Assembly: GCF_009766005.1 (NCBI RefSeq)
Contig: NZ_LMUK01000038.1
Span: 179,195-243,194, forward strand
Source: Bradyrhizobium sp. S69
GTDB taxonomy: Bacteria > Pseudomonadota > Alphaproteobacteria > Rhizobiales > Xanthobacteraceae
Length of the DNA: 64,000 nucleotides
Direction of reading: 5' to 3'
The notes beneath the pieces are model-generated. The model was not told the origin of the DNA, ran no database searches, and saw only the letters and a list, made by a program, of their open reading frames with translations. Positions within the stretch are counted from its first letter, which is position 1. Each line of letters opens with the position of its first letter. This document shows, one piece after another, positions 33,301-43,891 of the stretch. The position numbers and the translations under genes are program-made.

Positions 33301-36081
33301 CAGGATCGAGTTCGCAGCGCCAGTGCCGACCGCGGTGAGGGCGCTTTCGACTTCCGAGGACGTCAGCTTCAATTGGGCGCCGACGTCGGAGGAAACCGAC
33401 AGCAGCGATTGTTGCGCGGTGCGCGCGCCGGTCTGGATGGTCTCGCTGGTGTTGACCACGAGGTTGGTCAGCGAGCGCTCGGCGTCCTCGACATGCGACC
33501 TGATCCCGGCGGACAATTCCTCGGCGCGTGCCATCAGGCCGTCGCTGGCCTGGCGGCCGCTGCTTTCGATACGGCCTGCCACGGCTTCGACGCGCGAGCC
33601 CAGCAGGTCCTCGAACTGCGAGACCCGGGTGTCGATATCGGCGGCGACCGCGCCGACACGGGTTTCGATACCCTGATGAATCTCCTGGAACCGCGCCGTG
33701 ATGGCGTCGGTGAGCTGGGCGCTGCGGCCATCGATGGTCTGGGTCGCGGTGGTGATGCGCTGGTCGACGGCGTCGACCGCGAGCGCGGTGCCGGCGGTGA
33801 GGGAGGTGGCGAGGTGGGTGAGCCGCGAGTCGATCGACTGGATCGCCTGCGTTGCGCCGTCCGTCAGCGTCAATGTCAGTTGCGTGAGGCGGGTGTCGAT
33901 CGAGTGGATCGCCTGCGTCGTGCCGTCCGTCACCGACGTGGTCAGGTGCGTGAGGCGGCTGTCGATCGAATGGATCGCCTGCGCGGCGCCGTCGGTCAGC
34001 GACGTCGACAAATGGGCGATGCGGCCATCGATGGTCTCGGTGACCGATTTGGCGCGCGTATCGAACGTGTTCTCGAGCAGGCCGAGCCGGCCGTCGATGG
34101 TATCCGTCACCGCCTTGGCGCGGGTATCGAAGGTCTCTTCCAGCGACGCGAGCCGGCTACCCAGGGTTTCGGTGACCGACTTGGCACGGGTATCGAACGT
34201 CTGTTCCAGCGATTGGGCGCGGGTATCGAAGGTATGTTCCAGCGATTGCAGGTGTCCGCCGACGGATTCGTCGAAGGTCCTGATCTTGGTGTCGAGCGAG
34301 GTATCGAGATCGGCGACGCGATTGCCGAGCGTGGTCTCGAATTGCAGCAGGCGCTGGTCGAGCGAAGCGGTGATCTCGCCGCTGTTCGAGGTCAGGCGGT
34401 TGTCGAAGGTGTCGACATAGGTCTTGAGGCTTTCGGAGATGTCCTGCGTGCGCTGGCCCATCCGCTCGACGATCTCACCGCCGAAGGTTTTGACGGTGCG
34501 GTCGAATTCCGAGATGTGACGGGTAATCAGCGCGCCCAGCGTGCCGGAGTCGCGGGCGAATCTTTCGGCGAGGTCGCCGCCCTGGTTCTTCACCAGTTCG
34601 TCGAACGCGCTCATCTGCAAGGACAGCGAATCGTGCGCGGTTTCGGTCTGGCTGACGACCTTGGCCATCAGCGAACTGACGGTGGCGTCGAGCGCGTCGC
34701 TGGCCTTGTCGCCGCTGTTCATGATCTGGTTCGCCAGCCGATTGCCGGCGTCGTCGATCTTGCTGACCAGATCGCCGCTGCGCAGTTCCAGCTCAAGCAG
34801 CAGCGAGTCGGAGGAGTTTTTCAGCGAGTCGTGAACCTGTTCGGTGCGGTCGGAAATGCCGTCGACGATGGTGGAGGAACGCTGCTCGAATTCGCTGGTA
34901 ATGCGGTCGATGCGCTCGTTCAGCATCTCGTGGACGCGGTCGGCGAGATCGACGAACTCGTCGTGTACGTGCCCGGTCTTGAAATTGAGGCTGGTGGTGA
35001 GGCGCTCGCTGGCGTCGAGCACCGCGCGGGTGGTCTCGGCGCTGGCTTCCTCGAGGCGGTCGAGCAGGTCGCCGCCGCGCTCGCCGAGCGCCAGGATCAT
35101 GTTGTCGCCGGCGTTGCTCAGCGCGCTGGTGATGTGGGCGCCGCGCTCCTCGAGCGCGCCGGTGATGCTTTTGGCGACTTCATCGACGCGCGATGCGATG
35201 GCGTCCGAGATCAGCGCGATGTCGTGGCGCAGGTCGATCTGCACGCCGGAAATGGCGCTGCGAACCTGTTCGGCCTGACCGACCAGATTGTCGCGCTGAT
35301 GGGCGATGTCCTGCAGCAGCGCGCGGATGCGCACTTCATTGTCGCTGTAGGCGCGTTCCAGCGCGGAGACTTCGTTGGCAACCAGGGTTTCGAGTTCGCC
35401 GGCGCGCGCGATTGCGCGTTCGACGCCGTCGCCCATCGCCGCGACTTCGCGGCGGATCGCCTGGCCGACGGTGACCATGGAGTCGCTCGCAGCACCCTCG
35501 GGCTCGGAGAAGCGGATCGCGACCTGCGCCATCGACTGCGCGATCATGCGCAATTCCTGGCCGCGCCAGGACAGCGCCGCGAGGAAATACAGCAGCAGCA
35601 CCGGTGCGACGAACAGCGCCGCAAGCCCGGCCAGCGCCAGGGTGCCACCGCTGCCCTGGCCCACCAAGGCCTGCAGCGAGGGCAGGAAGCTGATCGTCAA
35701 CAAGGCCGCGCCGACCACCCAGACCACGGTGAAAAGCGTCGCGAGCGTAAAAGCGCTGCGGGCGGGGCGGCCCTTCTGGATGGCTTGCAGGATCTGCCCG
35801 ATGGTTTCGCGGTCGTCATTGGCGGCGCGTCGGGGCGTGGTCGGGCGCGGTTCTTCGATCGGATCGAAGATCGGCCGGTCGTTGCCGGGCCGGGCCTCGA
35901 AGGTCGGCTCGTTGAAGATCGGCGGCGGCGAGGCCTGAGACGTCATCTCATCGTGGAGCCCATCGTGATCGCGATCATGGTCGGTCCCGGAATGCGAGAC
36001 GTCGCTGATGTTCAGGGCTTCCTGAATGGCAGAAAGCGCGACTTCGGTAGGGTCTTTGGCCTTCTTGGGATTGTTCGCCAT
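30340..36081 (-). CDS. Giant coiled-coil membrane protein, GPR/RgsE-like growth pole protein
   Basis: A 1,913-residue protein. An acidic N-terminus (1-105) precedes two membrane helices (about 111-131 and 147-171). A helical domain of about 1,400 residues follows with apolipoprotein-like heptad/hendecad repeats, then a Pro-rich stretch (about 1,710-1,790) and a folded end (DRNLAAEMWDRYQRGESKAF, YTLLAHAAGRLG). Between about residues 900 and 1,290 run eight or nine 44-residue repeats. In Agrobacterium and Sinorhizobium, a protein of this size and architecture (GPR/RgsE) forms a ring at the growing pole and is needed for polar growth. Homology is inferred from architecture. A long antisense frame exists only as a shadow. 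Confidence 0.82.
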   Translation of the reverse strand: MANNPKKAKDPTEVALSAIQEALNISDVSHSGTDHDRDHDGLHDEMTSQASPPPIFNEPTFEARPGNDRPIFDPIEEPRPTTPRRAANDDRETIGQILQAIQKGRPARSAFTLATLFTVVWVVGAALLTISFLPSLQALVGQGSGGTLALAGLAALFVAPVLLLYFLAALSWRGQELRMIAQSMAQVAIRFSEPEGAASDSMVTVGQAIRREVAAMGDGVERAIARAGELETLVANEVSALERAYSDNEVRIRALLQDIAHQRDNLVGQAEQVRSAISGVQIDLRHDIALISDAIASRVDEVAKSITGALEERGAHITSALSNAGDNMILALGERGGDLLDRLEEASAETTRAVLDASERLTTSLNFKTGHVHDEFVDLADRVHEMLNERIDRITSEFEQRSSTIVDGISDRTEQVHDSLKNSSDSLLLELELRSGDLVSKIDDAGNRLANQIMNSGDKASDALDATVSSLMAKVVSQTETAHDSLSLQMSAFDELVKNQGGDLAERFARDSGTLGALITRHISEFDRTVKTFGGEIVERMGQRTQDISESLKTYVDTFDNRLTSNSGEITASLDQRLLQFETTLGNRVADLDTSLDTKIRTFDESVGGHLQSLEHTFDTRAQSLEQTFDTRAKSVTETLGSRLASLEETFDTRAKAVTDTIDGRLGLLENTFDTRAKSVTETIDGRIAHLSTSLTDGAAQAIHSIDSRLTHLTTSVTDGTTQAIHSIDTRLTQLTLTLTDGATQAIQSIDSRLTHLATSLTAGTALAVDAVDQRITTATQTIDGRSAQLTDAITARFQEIHQGIETRVGAVAADIDTRVSQFEDLLGSRVEAVAGRIESSGRQASDGLMARAEELSAGIRSHVEDAERSLTNLVVNTSETIQTGARTAQQSLLSVSSDVGAQLKLTSSEVESALTAVGTGAANSILTSAREAQATLVASSGEAATQIRLLSADVERTLSAAGSATASSILSGAREVQTTLVTASADAASQVKSLAADVQRSLSMAGTSTADAITAGARDAHGTLLSASTEVANQIKSLSADVQRSLSSAGTSTAETITSGAREAQSVLVTASADAASQVKSLAADMQRSLSSAGTSTAETITSGAREAQSVLVTASADAASQVKSLAADMQRSLSMAGTATAEQITSGARDAQSMLVSASSEAANHVKSLAIDVERTLTAVGADTATSILNSAREAQSSFAATSSDAASQIRAISIEIERSLGVVTVTTTDNIQTSAVNAQSALVAASNEISSKIKSTSADIERSVLAASGSFGSTMTGKTDEIVTYVQQQTDRLSQMIDGKRGTLVDAISGKTSQLTLDIDRVTSEALRAIETRGQAFSQSLTTNGSDVARTITSAGELATGAVNKSLKDLELSSRTAIEQSRQVSIAAVTEMQETSKILRTDTVALFERLREGNILLQEVLTGAHDNLNSLERALVTRVADFVTAMNDVTSRNGIASQALEDQLNVFNGKTSEALDNLGTLSTQFETHGKTLVEAATVVEQSNRSTTASVAERKATLESLVTTIDLRTTDLDQRLSRFTSLLDESLAAAEERARDIARVVAETAGAGSAAITRQFEAVRQSAEEERRLTADTMSQLYQQGTQEADAMFRESADKFANMVSSMKQMAGEMQHELEATRNELRRGVLEMPQEAAESTSQMRKVIVDQIEALAELNRIVARHGRGLDVVSASSGRASVQREEEPMLATVGGRGETYAAPRSAPPPPPPAPRMRETASSASSLPPPDLGMPAPRRTEAPPVSPASADGSNDGWLSGLLNRADTGAGNPEIPRSRPPQPPASSVNPLESLSLDIGRLMDRNLAAEMWDRYQRGESKAFTKRLYTPAGQKAFDEVARKYRADRNFKQTVDRYIAEFERLLDEVARDERGPQALRSHLTSETGMVYTLLAHAAGRLG
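32700..32964 (-). repeat. Two nearly identical 132-nt intragenic repeats
   Basis: Two tandem units encode the same 44 residues (SADVQRSLSSAGTSTAETIT then SGAREAQSVLVTASADAASQ) apart from one or two changes. DNA identity is high enough (for example gagaacgctctgggcttcgc in both) to suggest a recent duplication or gene conversion. Confidence 0.85.
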
Positions 36082-36465
36082 GTTGAGTCTGCGCCCTCGT
36101 TTTACTTTTTACGCATCCGGCTGATCTTGCGGGTGTTTCGCAAGCGTCAGACCGGTCTTCCCCAGCGGCGCGCAAGGCGCGACGTCGCTCGCCTTGTCCG
36201 CTACATCCGCAAACATCCTATTGGCAGAGCGGTGCGAATGAAATGGCCGGGATTAATACAATCTTAATCATCGTTAACAGCACAGCGGCGTAAAGCCTTA
36301 AGAGCCCTGCAAATTCCCGCTTGCCCGCGCCAATCTCGACGACTTTTCGTCAAAAAAGCGGCGGACTTGCGGCAAGTACGCAAAACGTTCCGTTAACCAT
36401 TTCTGTGGTTGGCTGGCCAAACTGCGTTGCCGAAACCGCCCGCGCAGGGAATTTGGATCACTGCC
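36082..36465. promoter_or_regulatory. Divergent promoter region
   Basis: These 384 nt separate the giant gene from the Hpt gene. An AT-rich patch (ttaatacaatcttaatcatc, about 36,252-36,271) suits promoters. No further gene is seen. Confidence 0.4.
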
Positions 36466-36861
36466 ATGCCGCTAAACGTCGAACGGATCGAATGGATGCC
36501 ATCACCGCCGCTCGCTCCCGATGATGGTCCGATCGATAGCGCCCATCTTGATCGGATGACGCTGGGCGATGCCAGCCTCGAGCGCGAAGTGCTGGCGATG
36601 TTTTCGGGCCAGGCGGTCGGCCTGATCGACCGTCTCGCCACCACATTGCCTTCGGATGCCGAACCTTCGGAAGCGCTGGCGCTCGCGCACACGCTGAAAG
36701 GCTCGGCGCGGGCGATCGGTGCATTTCGTGTCGCCGATGCCGCCGAAGGCCTGGAAACCGCGATCCGGCACGGCGACGATCCGGCCGAGGCGCTGGCGAG
36801 GCTGAAGGATGCGGTCGCCGAGGCGCGGACGGCGATAGACACGATCCTGCGCCGTTCCTGA
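36466..36861 (+). CDS. Hpt domain phosphotransfer protein
   Basis: A 131-residue protein made almost only of an Hpt four-helix bundle: LEREVLAMFSGQAVGLIDRL, then the phosphorylation motif ALALAHTLKGSARAIGAFRV with the acceptor His, and AEGLETAIRHGDDPAEAL. Hpt proteins pass phosphate between response regulators in phosphorelays; in alphaproteobacteria one links to CtrA control (ChpT is unrelated in sequence). The partner kinase is unknown. ATG 36466 is chosen over TTG 36409. Confidence 0.9.
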   Translation: MPLNVERIEWMPSPPLAPDDGPIDSAHLDRMTLGDASLEREVLAMFSGQAVGLIDRLATTLPSDAEPSEALALAHTLKGSARAIGAFRVADAAEGLETAIRHGDDPAEALARLKDAVAEARTAIDTILRRS

Positions 36862-36958
36862 TCCGCCCGCTCCGTCAAATTCCCCGCACTAGCGCAGAGC
36901 GGATCGACCCGTTATAGGACAGCTCGCACCTTTCTTAATCCCGCCAGCACGAGCGATC

Positions 36959-37279
36959 ATGGCCAAAATCACCTTCATCGACCATTCCGGCGAATCCCGC
37001 GTTATTGAAGTCGAAAACGGCGCGACCGTGATGGAAGCGGCGATCCGCAATGCCGTCCCGGGGATCGAGGCGGAATGTGGCGGGGCTTGCGCCTGCGCGA
37101 CCTGCCACGTCTATGTCGACGAGGCCTGGCGCGAAAAGGTCGGCGCGCCGACGCCGATGGAAGAGGACATGCTGGATTTCGGCTTCGATGTACGGCCGAA
37201 CTCGCGGCTGTCCTGCCAGATCAAGGTCAGCGACGCGCTCGATGGCCTCGTGGTGAGCACCCCCGAGCGGCAAGCCTGA
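36959..37279 (+). CDS. 2Fe-2S ferredoxin (adrenodoxin type)
   Basis: A 106-residue ferredoxin. Cysteine ligands appear in [15 protein letters not shown] (C-x5-C-x2-C) and [17 protein letters not shown], the vertebrate/ISC-FdxB-like pattern with [20 protein letters not shown] before the last Cys. It likely serves Fe-S assembly, P450 or other monooxygenase systems. The ferredoxin-NADP reductase encoded 700 nt downstream, on the same strand, is a plausible electron donor. Confidence 0.93.
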   Translation: MAKITFIDHSGESRVIEVENGATVMEAAIRNAVPGIEAECGGACACATCHVYVDEAWREKVGAPTPMEEDMLDFGFDVRPNSRLSCQIKVSDALDGLVVSTPERQA

Positions 37280-37294
37280 TTTATCGGGCCAGAC

Positions 37295-38994
<1,700 letters not shown>

Positions 38995-39056
38995 TTTAGT
39001 TCCAAATCGATTCGCGGTGCCGGCGGTCTGCGTAATGATCGTCACGGAAGGCAATT

Positions 39057-39123
39057 GAGGACTTAGGGCATGAGGACTTGGCCAGGGACTTGATTAAGGA
39101 CCTGGTCTAAGGACTTGGCGACC
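39057..39123 (+). repeat. Degenerate 13-nt tandem repeat
   Basis: Successive units gaggacttagggcat, gaggacttggcca, gggacttgattaa, ggacctggtctaa and ggacttggcgacc. After the first 15-nt unit the spacing is exactly 13 nt. It lies 63 nt after the reductase stop. Confidence 0.75.
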
Positions 39124-39243
39124 GTATTTTTGACGGGCCTCGGCGGTTTCGGGGAACCATAAAGCCACATCGGGCACTGGCACCGTCCGCGAAATGGCCT
39201 TAGTCTGCGGTCATTAGTTTGTGAATTGGTCAGGTGAATGATG

Positions 39244-39825
39244 ATGCGGATAGTTGTATCCAAGCTTCGACTGGCATTGCCGATCATCGCCGGCGTTGCG
39301 CTGGCGTTTGCCCTCCTGTTGCCCGCGAAGGCCGCGGAGCCTTCGGCGGCCGGCCTTTGGCAGAAGCTCGAGAACGGCAAACCGGTGGTGTGGTTTCTCA
39401 TCATCGATCATGACGGCGTCAACTTCGAGGGCGTGATCGCCAAGGAATTCCCGCTGCCCGGCGAAGATACCAACGACATCTGTTCGAAATGCACCGACGA
39501 TCGCAAGAACGCGCCGGTGCAGGGAATTTCCTTCATCCGGGACATGAAGCGCAGCGGCCTGAAGTATGAAGACGGCAACGTGCTCGATCCGCGCGATGGC
39601 AAGATCTATCATGCGAAGATGACCGTCAGTCCCGACGGCCAGCAACTGACGATGCGCGGCTATCTCGGCATATCGCTGTTCGGCAAGGACGAAATCTGGT
39701 ACCGCATCCCGGATACGTCGATCGCACAGATTGACCCCGCCATCGTCGCGAAATATTTGCCGCAGCAGGCGGCGGCCATGAAGCCGCTGCCCCCCGCCAA
39801 GAAGGGCGCCGTGCCCGCGCACTGA
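39244..39825 (+). CDS. DUF2147 domain secreted protein
   Basis: A protein of about 193 residues with a Sec signal peptide ([24 protein letters not shown]). The domain shows [69 protein letters not shown] and [20 protein letters not shown], the DUF2147 pattern. A Cys-x2-Cys pair is present (ICSKC). Function unknown; likely periplasmic. Three consecutive ATGs occur; the third (39244) has the best distance to AGGTG. Confidence 0.88.
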   Translation: MRIVVSKLRLALPIIAGVALAFALLLPAKAAEPSAAGLWQKLENGKPVVWFLIIDHDGVNFEGVIAKEFPLPGEDTNDICSKCTDDRKNAPVQGISFIRDMKRSGLKYEDGNVLDPRDGKIYHAKMTVSPDGQQLTMRGYLGISLFGKDEIWYRIPDTSIAQIDPAIVAKYLPQQAAAMKPLPPAKKGAVPAH

Positions 39826-39841
39826 TTTGGCGCTTCCGATC

Positions 39842-41851
39842 TCAGCGGGCGTCCGGCGCGATAGCTGGCGGCGCCTGCAACGGCGATACCGGTTCGGAAG
39901 TCACTTCGGGCACCTCGAGGTCGAGCCGAAGCACGGAAGTGGCGGCCGGCAACGCGGCATCGGCCATCGCGGCGTGACCTTCGGCGGAGGGATGGATGGC
40001 GCCGCCGTAGACCGCCGACAGAATTCCCCATGTCGCATCATGGATATCGGAAGGTTGCATCGAGGACGGCAAGCCCTGTGGGTAGGTCATCGCCGCGAAG
40101 TAGCTGTCATTGGCGTCGCGAATCCAGCGCGCGCGCGGCAGATAGGCGCGATATTCGCCGGCGCTGCGGCCGCACATCATCGGCTGGCTGGCCGCCGCGA
40201 CGATGTCCGAATTGAAGCTATCGCCCTTGTCGGAGAAGCAGCTGCGATCGAATTCCGGATCGCTCTCCGCGCGTGCGCAGAATCCGTGATTGGCGAACGC
40301 GGCCTGATGGGCATCGACGAACGTCATGCGATCGCCCGCGGGATCGCGGCACAACACGCCCGATTGACACAGCGCCAGCGCTTTAAGTTGCGGGAGGAAT
40401 TCGTTCTGGACGAAGCCGCTCACGCTGGCGAGCCGCTCGGGGTTGGCGTTGAACGACGGATGGATATCGAATCCGGCCCGGCCGCCGGGGCAGGGCGCGC
40501 CGCCCGATAGCACCGGGTTGGCATAGGACACGTAAATGACGCGCGAGAGGTCGCCAACCAGCGGCTTCAGCCCATCGCGAAGCTTGGCGAAGCTGCGTGG
40601 CAGGTCCCGCGTCAGCTCCGCGCGCGAATCTTCGACCGATCCGATCAAGCCTCCGCGGATAAACAGCTCGCGTTCGGTCCGCGCGTCGACGATGGTGTCG
40701 GCGACCAGCCCGGAAAAATTGATGTCGTTGGCTCCGACCGACAGCAGCACCAGATCGAGCCTGCGGTCCGGCTGCCGGCGCTTCGCGGCGTTGAGGGCTT
40801 CGCGTAGGTCGGACAATTGGGCATTGACGGTGCCCGAGCAGTTGTTGGCGAATTTGCCCGGCGGGCATTCGCGCGCGCGCTGCGCGCCGAACAGCCCGTC
40901 GGCGATGGTGGCGCCGGTGCATGCCAGCGGCAGGTAAGTCACCGCGATATGCGGATATCGTACCGCGAGCGCCAGCGCGGTCCGGGTCTGGTAGCTGTAC
41001 AGCGAACGATGGCAGGCGGCATTGAACCAGAGCGCGGCCTGGCGTTGCCAGACCTGTAGCGAGTCCGGTGCTTCGCAGGCGCGGCCGCCTTTATAGCCGG
41101 CGCGGCTCGGGCGATAATACTGGTCGCTCTCGCTACCCAAATAGGATCGGAAGCAGAAACCCTCATCCGAGAGTGCGACCGGCCGGTCCGGGTTGCCTTC
41201 GCCCGAAGCGATGCTGTCGCCTAGGCCTGCGATCAGGATGTCGCGCACCGCGATCGCCGACGTCACGCGCTGCGGTGCATCGGCACTGGAGACATCGACG
41301 GTGACATTGGTGGCGCGGCCGTAACGAGCCCGCAGGTTGACCGGCTCGGCGCAGTCGAGCGTCGATTGCCGCGGGCTGTCGCCGTCGTCGAACGACCAAG
41401 CACAGATCGCACCGACCGGAACCTGGCCGGTGAGCCGAACGGTGATCGGATGATCGGTCGGCGTCAAATAGCTTTCCTTGACGTTGTCGCGCGTGCAGGG
41501 CTCGGTCACGTGCCCGGTCAGATCGATACAGAGGCGGTTCACGGTATTACGTGCCCAGCCGCGGCCGTCGCTTTGCGCTTCCAGTGCCCGTTCCGAGGCC
41601 AGGATATCGCCGGCCTGCGCGCTGTCGCTATGAAGCAGGAAATCGCGTTCTTCGCGGAACAGCCGGAAGCGGTTGCGAACCTCCCAGGAAATCTGCATCG
41701 AACCGTCTGGCGCGCCCTGCGCTGCCGCTGGCGCACCCTGTGCTGCCCCCGGCGCACCTTGTGCTACGGCCGGCGTTTGCGTGATGGCGGGTACGATCGC
41801 TGCGGTGAGCAGCGCGCAGAGGAATATCGAACGGAGGTGAATTCGCATCAT
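39842..41851 (-). CDS. Secreted SGNH/GDSL-like hydrolase
   Basis: About 669 residues with a signal peptide (SIFLCALLTAAIVPAI) and an Ala/Gln/Gly/Pro repeat (GAPGAAQGAPAAAQGAP) just after it. Block I is IAGLGDSIASGEGNPDRP with the nucleophile Ser, block III LSVGANDINFSGL, and block V GGAIHPSAEGHAAM. Block V lacks the usual Asp three residues before His (Gly here). A beta domain of about 230 residues precedes the hydrolase part. Lipase, esterase or O-acetyl-glycan esterase activity is possible; the substrate is unknown. ATG 41851 or 41848. Confidence 0.82.
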   Translation of the reverse strand: MMRIHLRSIFLCALLTAAIVPAITQTPAVAQGAPGAAQGAPAAAQGAPDGSMQISWEVRNRFRLFREERDFLLHSDSAQAGDILASERALEAQSDGRGWARNTVNRLCIDLTGHVTEPCTRDNVKESYLTPTDHPITVRLTGQVPVGAICAWSFDDGDSPRQSTLDCAEPVNLRARYGRATNVTVDVSSADAPQRVTSAIAVRDILIAGLGDSIASGEGNPDRPVALSDEGFCFRSYLGSESDQYYRPSRAGYKGGRACEAPDSLQVWQRQAALWFNAACHRSLYSYQTRTALALAVRYPHIAVTYLPLACTGATIADGLFGAQRARECPPGKFANNCSGTVNAQLSDLREALNAAKRRQPDRRLDLVLLSVGANDINFSGLVADTIVDARTERELFIRGGLIGSVEDSRAELTRDLPRSFAKLRDGLKPLVGDLSRVIYVSYANPVLSGGAPCPGGRAGFDIHPSFNANPERLASVSGFVQNEFLPQLKALALCQSGVLCRDPAGDRMTFVDAHQAAFANHGFCARAESDPEFDRSCFSDKGDSFNSDIVAAASQPMMCGRSAGEYRAYLPRARWIRDANDSYFAAMTYPQGLPSSMQPSDIHDATWGILSAVYGGAIHPSAEGHAAMADAALPAATSVLRLDLEVPEVTSEPVSPLQAPPAIAPDAR

Positions 41852-41928
41852 GGCGCGTTTGACGTCATTGGTGGGGCGGAAATATGAGCGATCGATGTTT
41901 TGCTGCTGGACGCCAGACCCAGCCGGCA

Positions 41929-42543
41929 TCAATCGAAGCTGGCATCGGAGGGCAATCCTGCGGTTCTGAAACAGACCCGCTGCAGCCGCTTGACCAGGCG
42001 GCTGCGAACGATCCGCTTTTCCTTCAAATAGGCGTCGTCGATGATGCCGTGCATGCCGCTGAACAGGAACACGGCGGTAAAGTGCGCGTCGTCGATCGAC
42101 CATGCCCCCGCATCGGCGCCGGCACCCAGCAGCGAGGTCAGATGGTCGATGACGAGATTGTCGACCAGGCCTTCGCGCGTCGGCGCGCGGGCTTCATGGA
42201 ACAGCATGTCGTGAAGTGTGATGGAATCGAGATAGAATGTCACGCTGGCTTCGGCCCAAGCCGCAAGCCTTCCCGCCCAGTCCTGTTCGGACGTCGCCGC
42301 CAGCGCGGTCTCGATGCACGCGAGGTGCTTTTCCGCGAAGCGTTCGCCCAACGCTGCGAGCAGCGCCTGCTTGGATTCGAAGTGCAGATAGACCGTTCCC
42401 TTGGCGACATCGGCGCCCGCGGCGACCTGGTCGATGGTGGTCGATCCGACGCCCTGTTCGAGAAACAGGCGCTCGGCGGCGTCGATGATTTCTTCGCGCC
42501 GAACCTCGGGCGGCTTGGTGCGCGGGCGGAGCTTTTGCGTCAT
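41929..42543 (-). CDS. TetR/AcrR family regulator
   Basis: A 204-residue repressor. The helix-turn-helix is in the first 60 residues (REEIIDAAERLFLEQGVGST, TIDQVAAGADVAKGTVYLHF, ESKQALL). The ligand domain ends with LVKRLQRVCFRTAG. It starts 13 nt after the MFS gene on the same strand and so is probably co-transcribed with it. A perfect inverted repeat just before the MFS start (43820-43838) is a good candidate operator. Confidence 0.9.
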   Translation of the reverse strand: MTQKLRPRTKPPEVRREEIIDAAERLFLEQGVGSTTIDQVAAGADVAKGTVYLHFESKQALLAALGERFAEKHLACIETALAATSEQDWAGRLAAWAEASVTFYLDSITLHDMLFHEARAPTREGLVDNLVIDHLTSLLGAGADAGAWSIDDAHFTAVFLFSGMHGIIDDAYLKEKRIVRSRLVKRLQRVCFRTAGLPSDASFD

Positions 42544-42556
42544 CGGATCTTGCGCC

Positions 42557-43809
42557 TCATTCCAGCCGCTCCACGTTGCGCAGCGCTGGAAACAGCTTCA
42601 TCCATAACAGCGCCACGGCGACCGTTCCAACGCCGCCCAGCACGGCGGCCGGCATCGCGCCGAGCAACGCCGCGGTGAGGCCGCTCTCGAACTGGCCGAG
42701 CTGATTGGAGGCATTGATGAACAGGAAATTGACCGCGCCGACCCGGCCGCGCATCGCATCCGGCGTTGCCAGTTGCACCAGCGAGGTCCGGATTACCACG
42801 CTCACCATATCGGCGGCGCCCATCACCGCCAGCGCCAGCAGCGAGAGCCAGATCAGATGCGAGAGCGCGAACACCACGGTGGCGAGACCGAAGACGATCA
42901 CCGCCTGAAACATCCGCATGCCGACCCGGCGTTTGATCGCATGGCGGGCCAGCGCGGCCGTCATCAGCTGGGCGCCGGCCGCGGGCGCCGCGCGCAGCAC
43001 GCCGAGCCCCCATGGCCCGGTTTGCAGAATGTCGTGCGCATAAATCGGCAGCAGCGCGGTGGCGCCGCCGAGCAGCACCGCGAACAGATCCAGCGAGATC
43101 GTTCCCAGGATTGCGGGGTTGTCGCGCACGAATCTGACGCCGGCGAATAGATCGTCGAAGGTCGGCGGCTCTTTCGGCAGCACGTCGCCTTGCAGGCGGA
43201 TCAGGCCAGTGAGGATTCCCGCCAGCAGCGAGAATGTCGCCATCAGCACATAGGCCCACCCGGCGCGATCGCATAAGCGAGGCCGCCGGTCGCCGGGCCC
43301 GAGATCGCCGCGGCCTGAAAGGCACCGGAGGAAATCGCGGTGGCGCGTTGCAGGGATCCTGGCGGCACGATGCCGGGCAGCAGTGCCGCTCCGGCCGGCC
43401 CTTCAAACGCCGCGGTGATGCCGAGCAGCGTCAGGCTTGCGAAAATCTCCGGCGCGGTCAGCCATCCGGCGAAGGTGCCCCAGGCCAGCACAGCCGTGAT
43501 CAGCGCCTCGGCGATTTGGCAGATCTGCGCGACCCGCCTGCGGTCGTAGCGATCGGCGGCATGGCCCGCGGCGAACACCAAGAGCGCCGAGGGGATGAAC
43601 TGCACCAGCCCGACCATGCCGAGCTGGAAGGCGCTGCCGGTCAACTGATAGATTTGCCAGCCGACCGCGACGGTGGCGATCTGGTAGGAATATTCCGAAA
43701 GGCTGCGCGCCGCGAGATAGAACAGGAACGAGCGTTGGCCGAACAGGTTTTCGGGCCCGGCAGACGACGCAGCAGCAGGCGCCGGATCAGGGGATGAAGG
43801 GGCAGGCAT
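42557..43809 (-). pseudogene. MFS exporter of the EntS type, one-base frameshift
   Basis: The first half is read from 43809 (GQRSFLFYLAARSLSEYSYQ, IATVAVGWQIYQLTGSAFQL, FAAGHAADRYDRRRVAQICQ) to GGLAYAIAPGGP. Homology then continues in another frame with YVLMATFSLLAGILTGLIRL to the end. One base seems missing at about 43251-43260 (ggtgggcc-tatgtg). Adding it gives 417 residues and 12 helices, the normal MFS_3 length. These proteins export siderophores or drugs. It is a pseudogene or a sequencing error. The regulator gene follows directly. Confidence 0.85.
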
Positions 43810-43819
43810 GCGATAAAAT

Positions 43820-43838
43820 GACTGACCGTCGGTCAGTC
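43820..43838. promoter_or_regulatory. TetR operator before MFS-tetR operon
   Basis: gactgacc-gtc-ggtcagtc: 8-bp perfect arms, 10 nt upstream of the MFS start. Its form is typical of TetR operators. Confidence 0.78.
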
Positions 43839-43891
43839 GTCAAGCCGTTTGCCAAGCTCTGTCGCCGCGGCAGGCTCCAGCTTTCTCGGCG

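Noticed and set aside
30187-36267. A 2,026-codon rightward open frame
   Set aside because: It is exactly antisense to the giant coiled-coil gene. Its protein is Arg/Gly/His rich with no fold or start signal, as expected from the mirror frame of a repetitive GC-rich gene.
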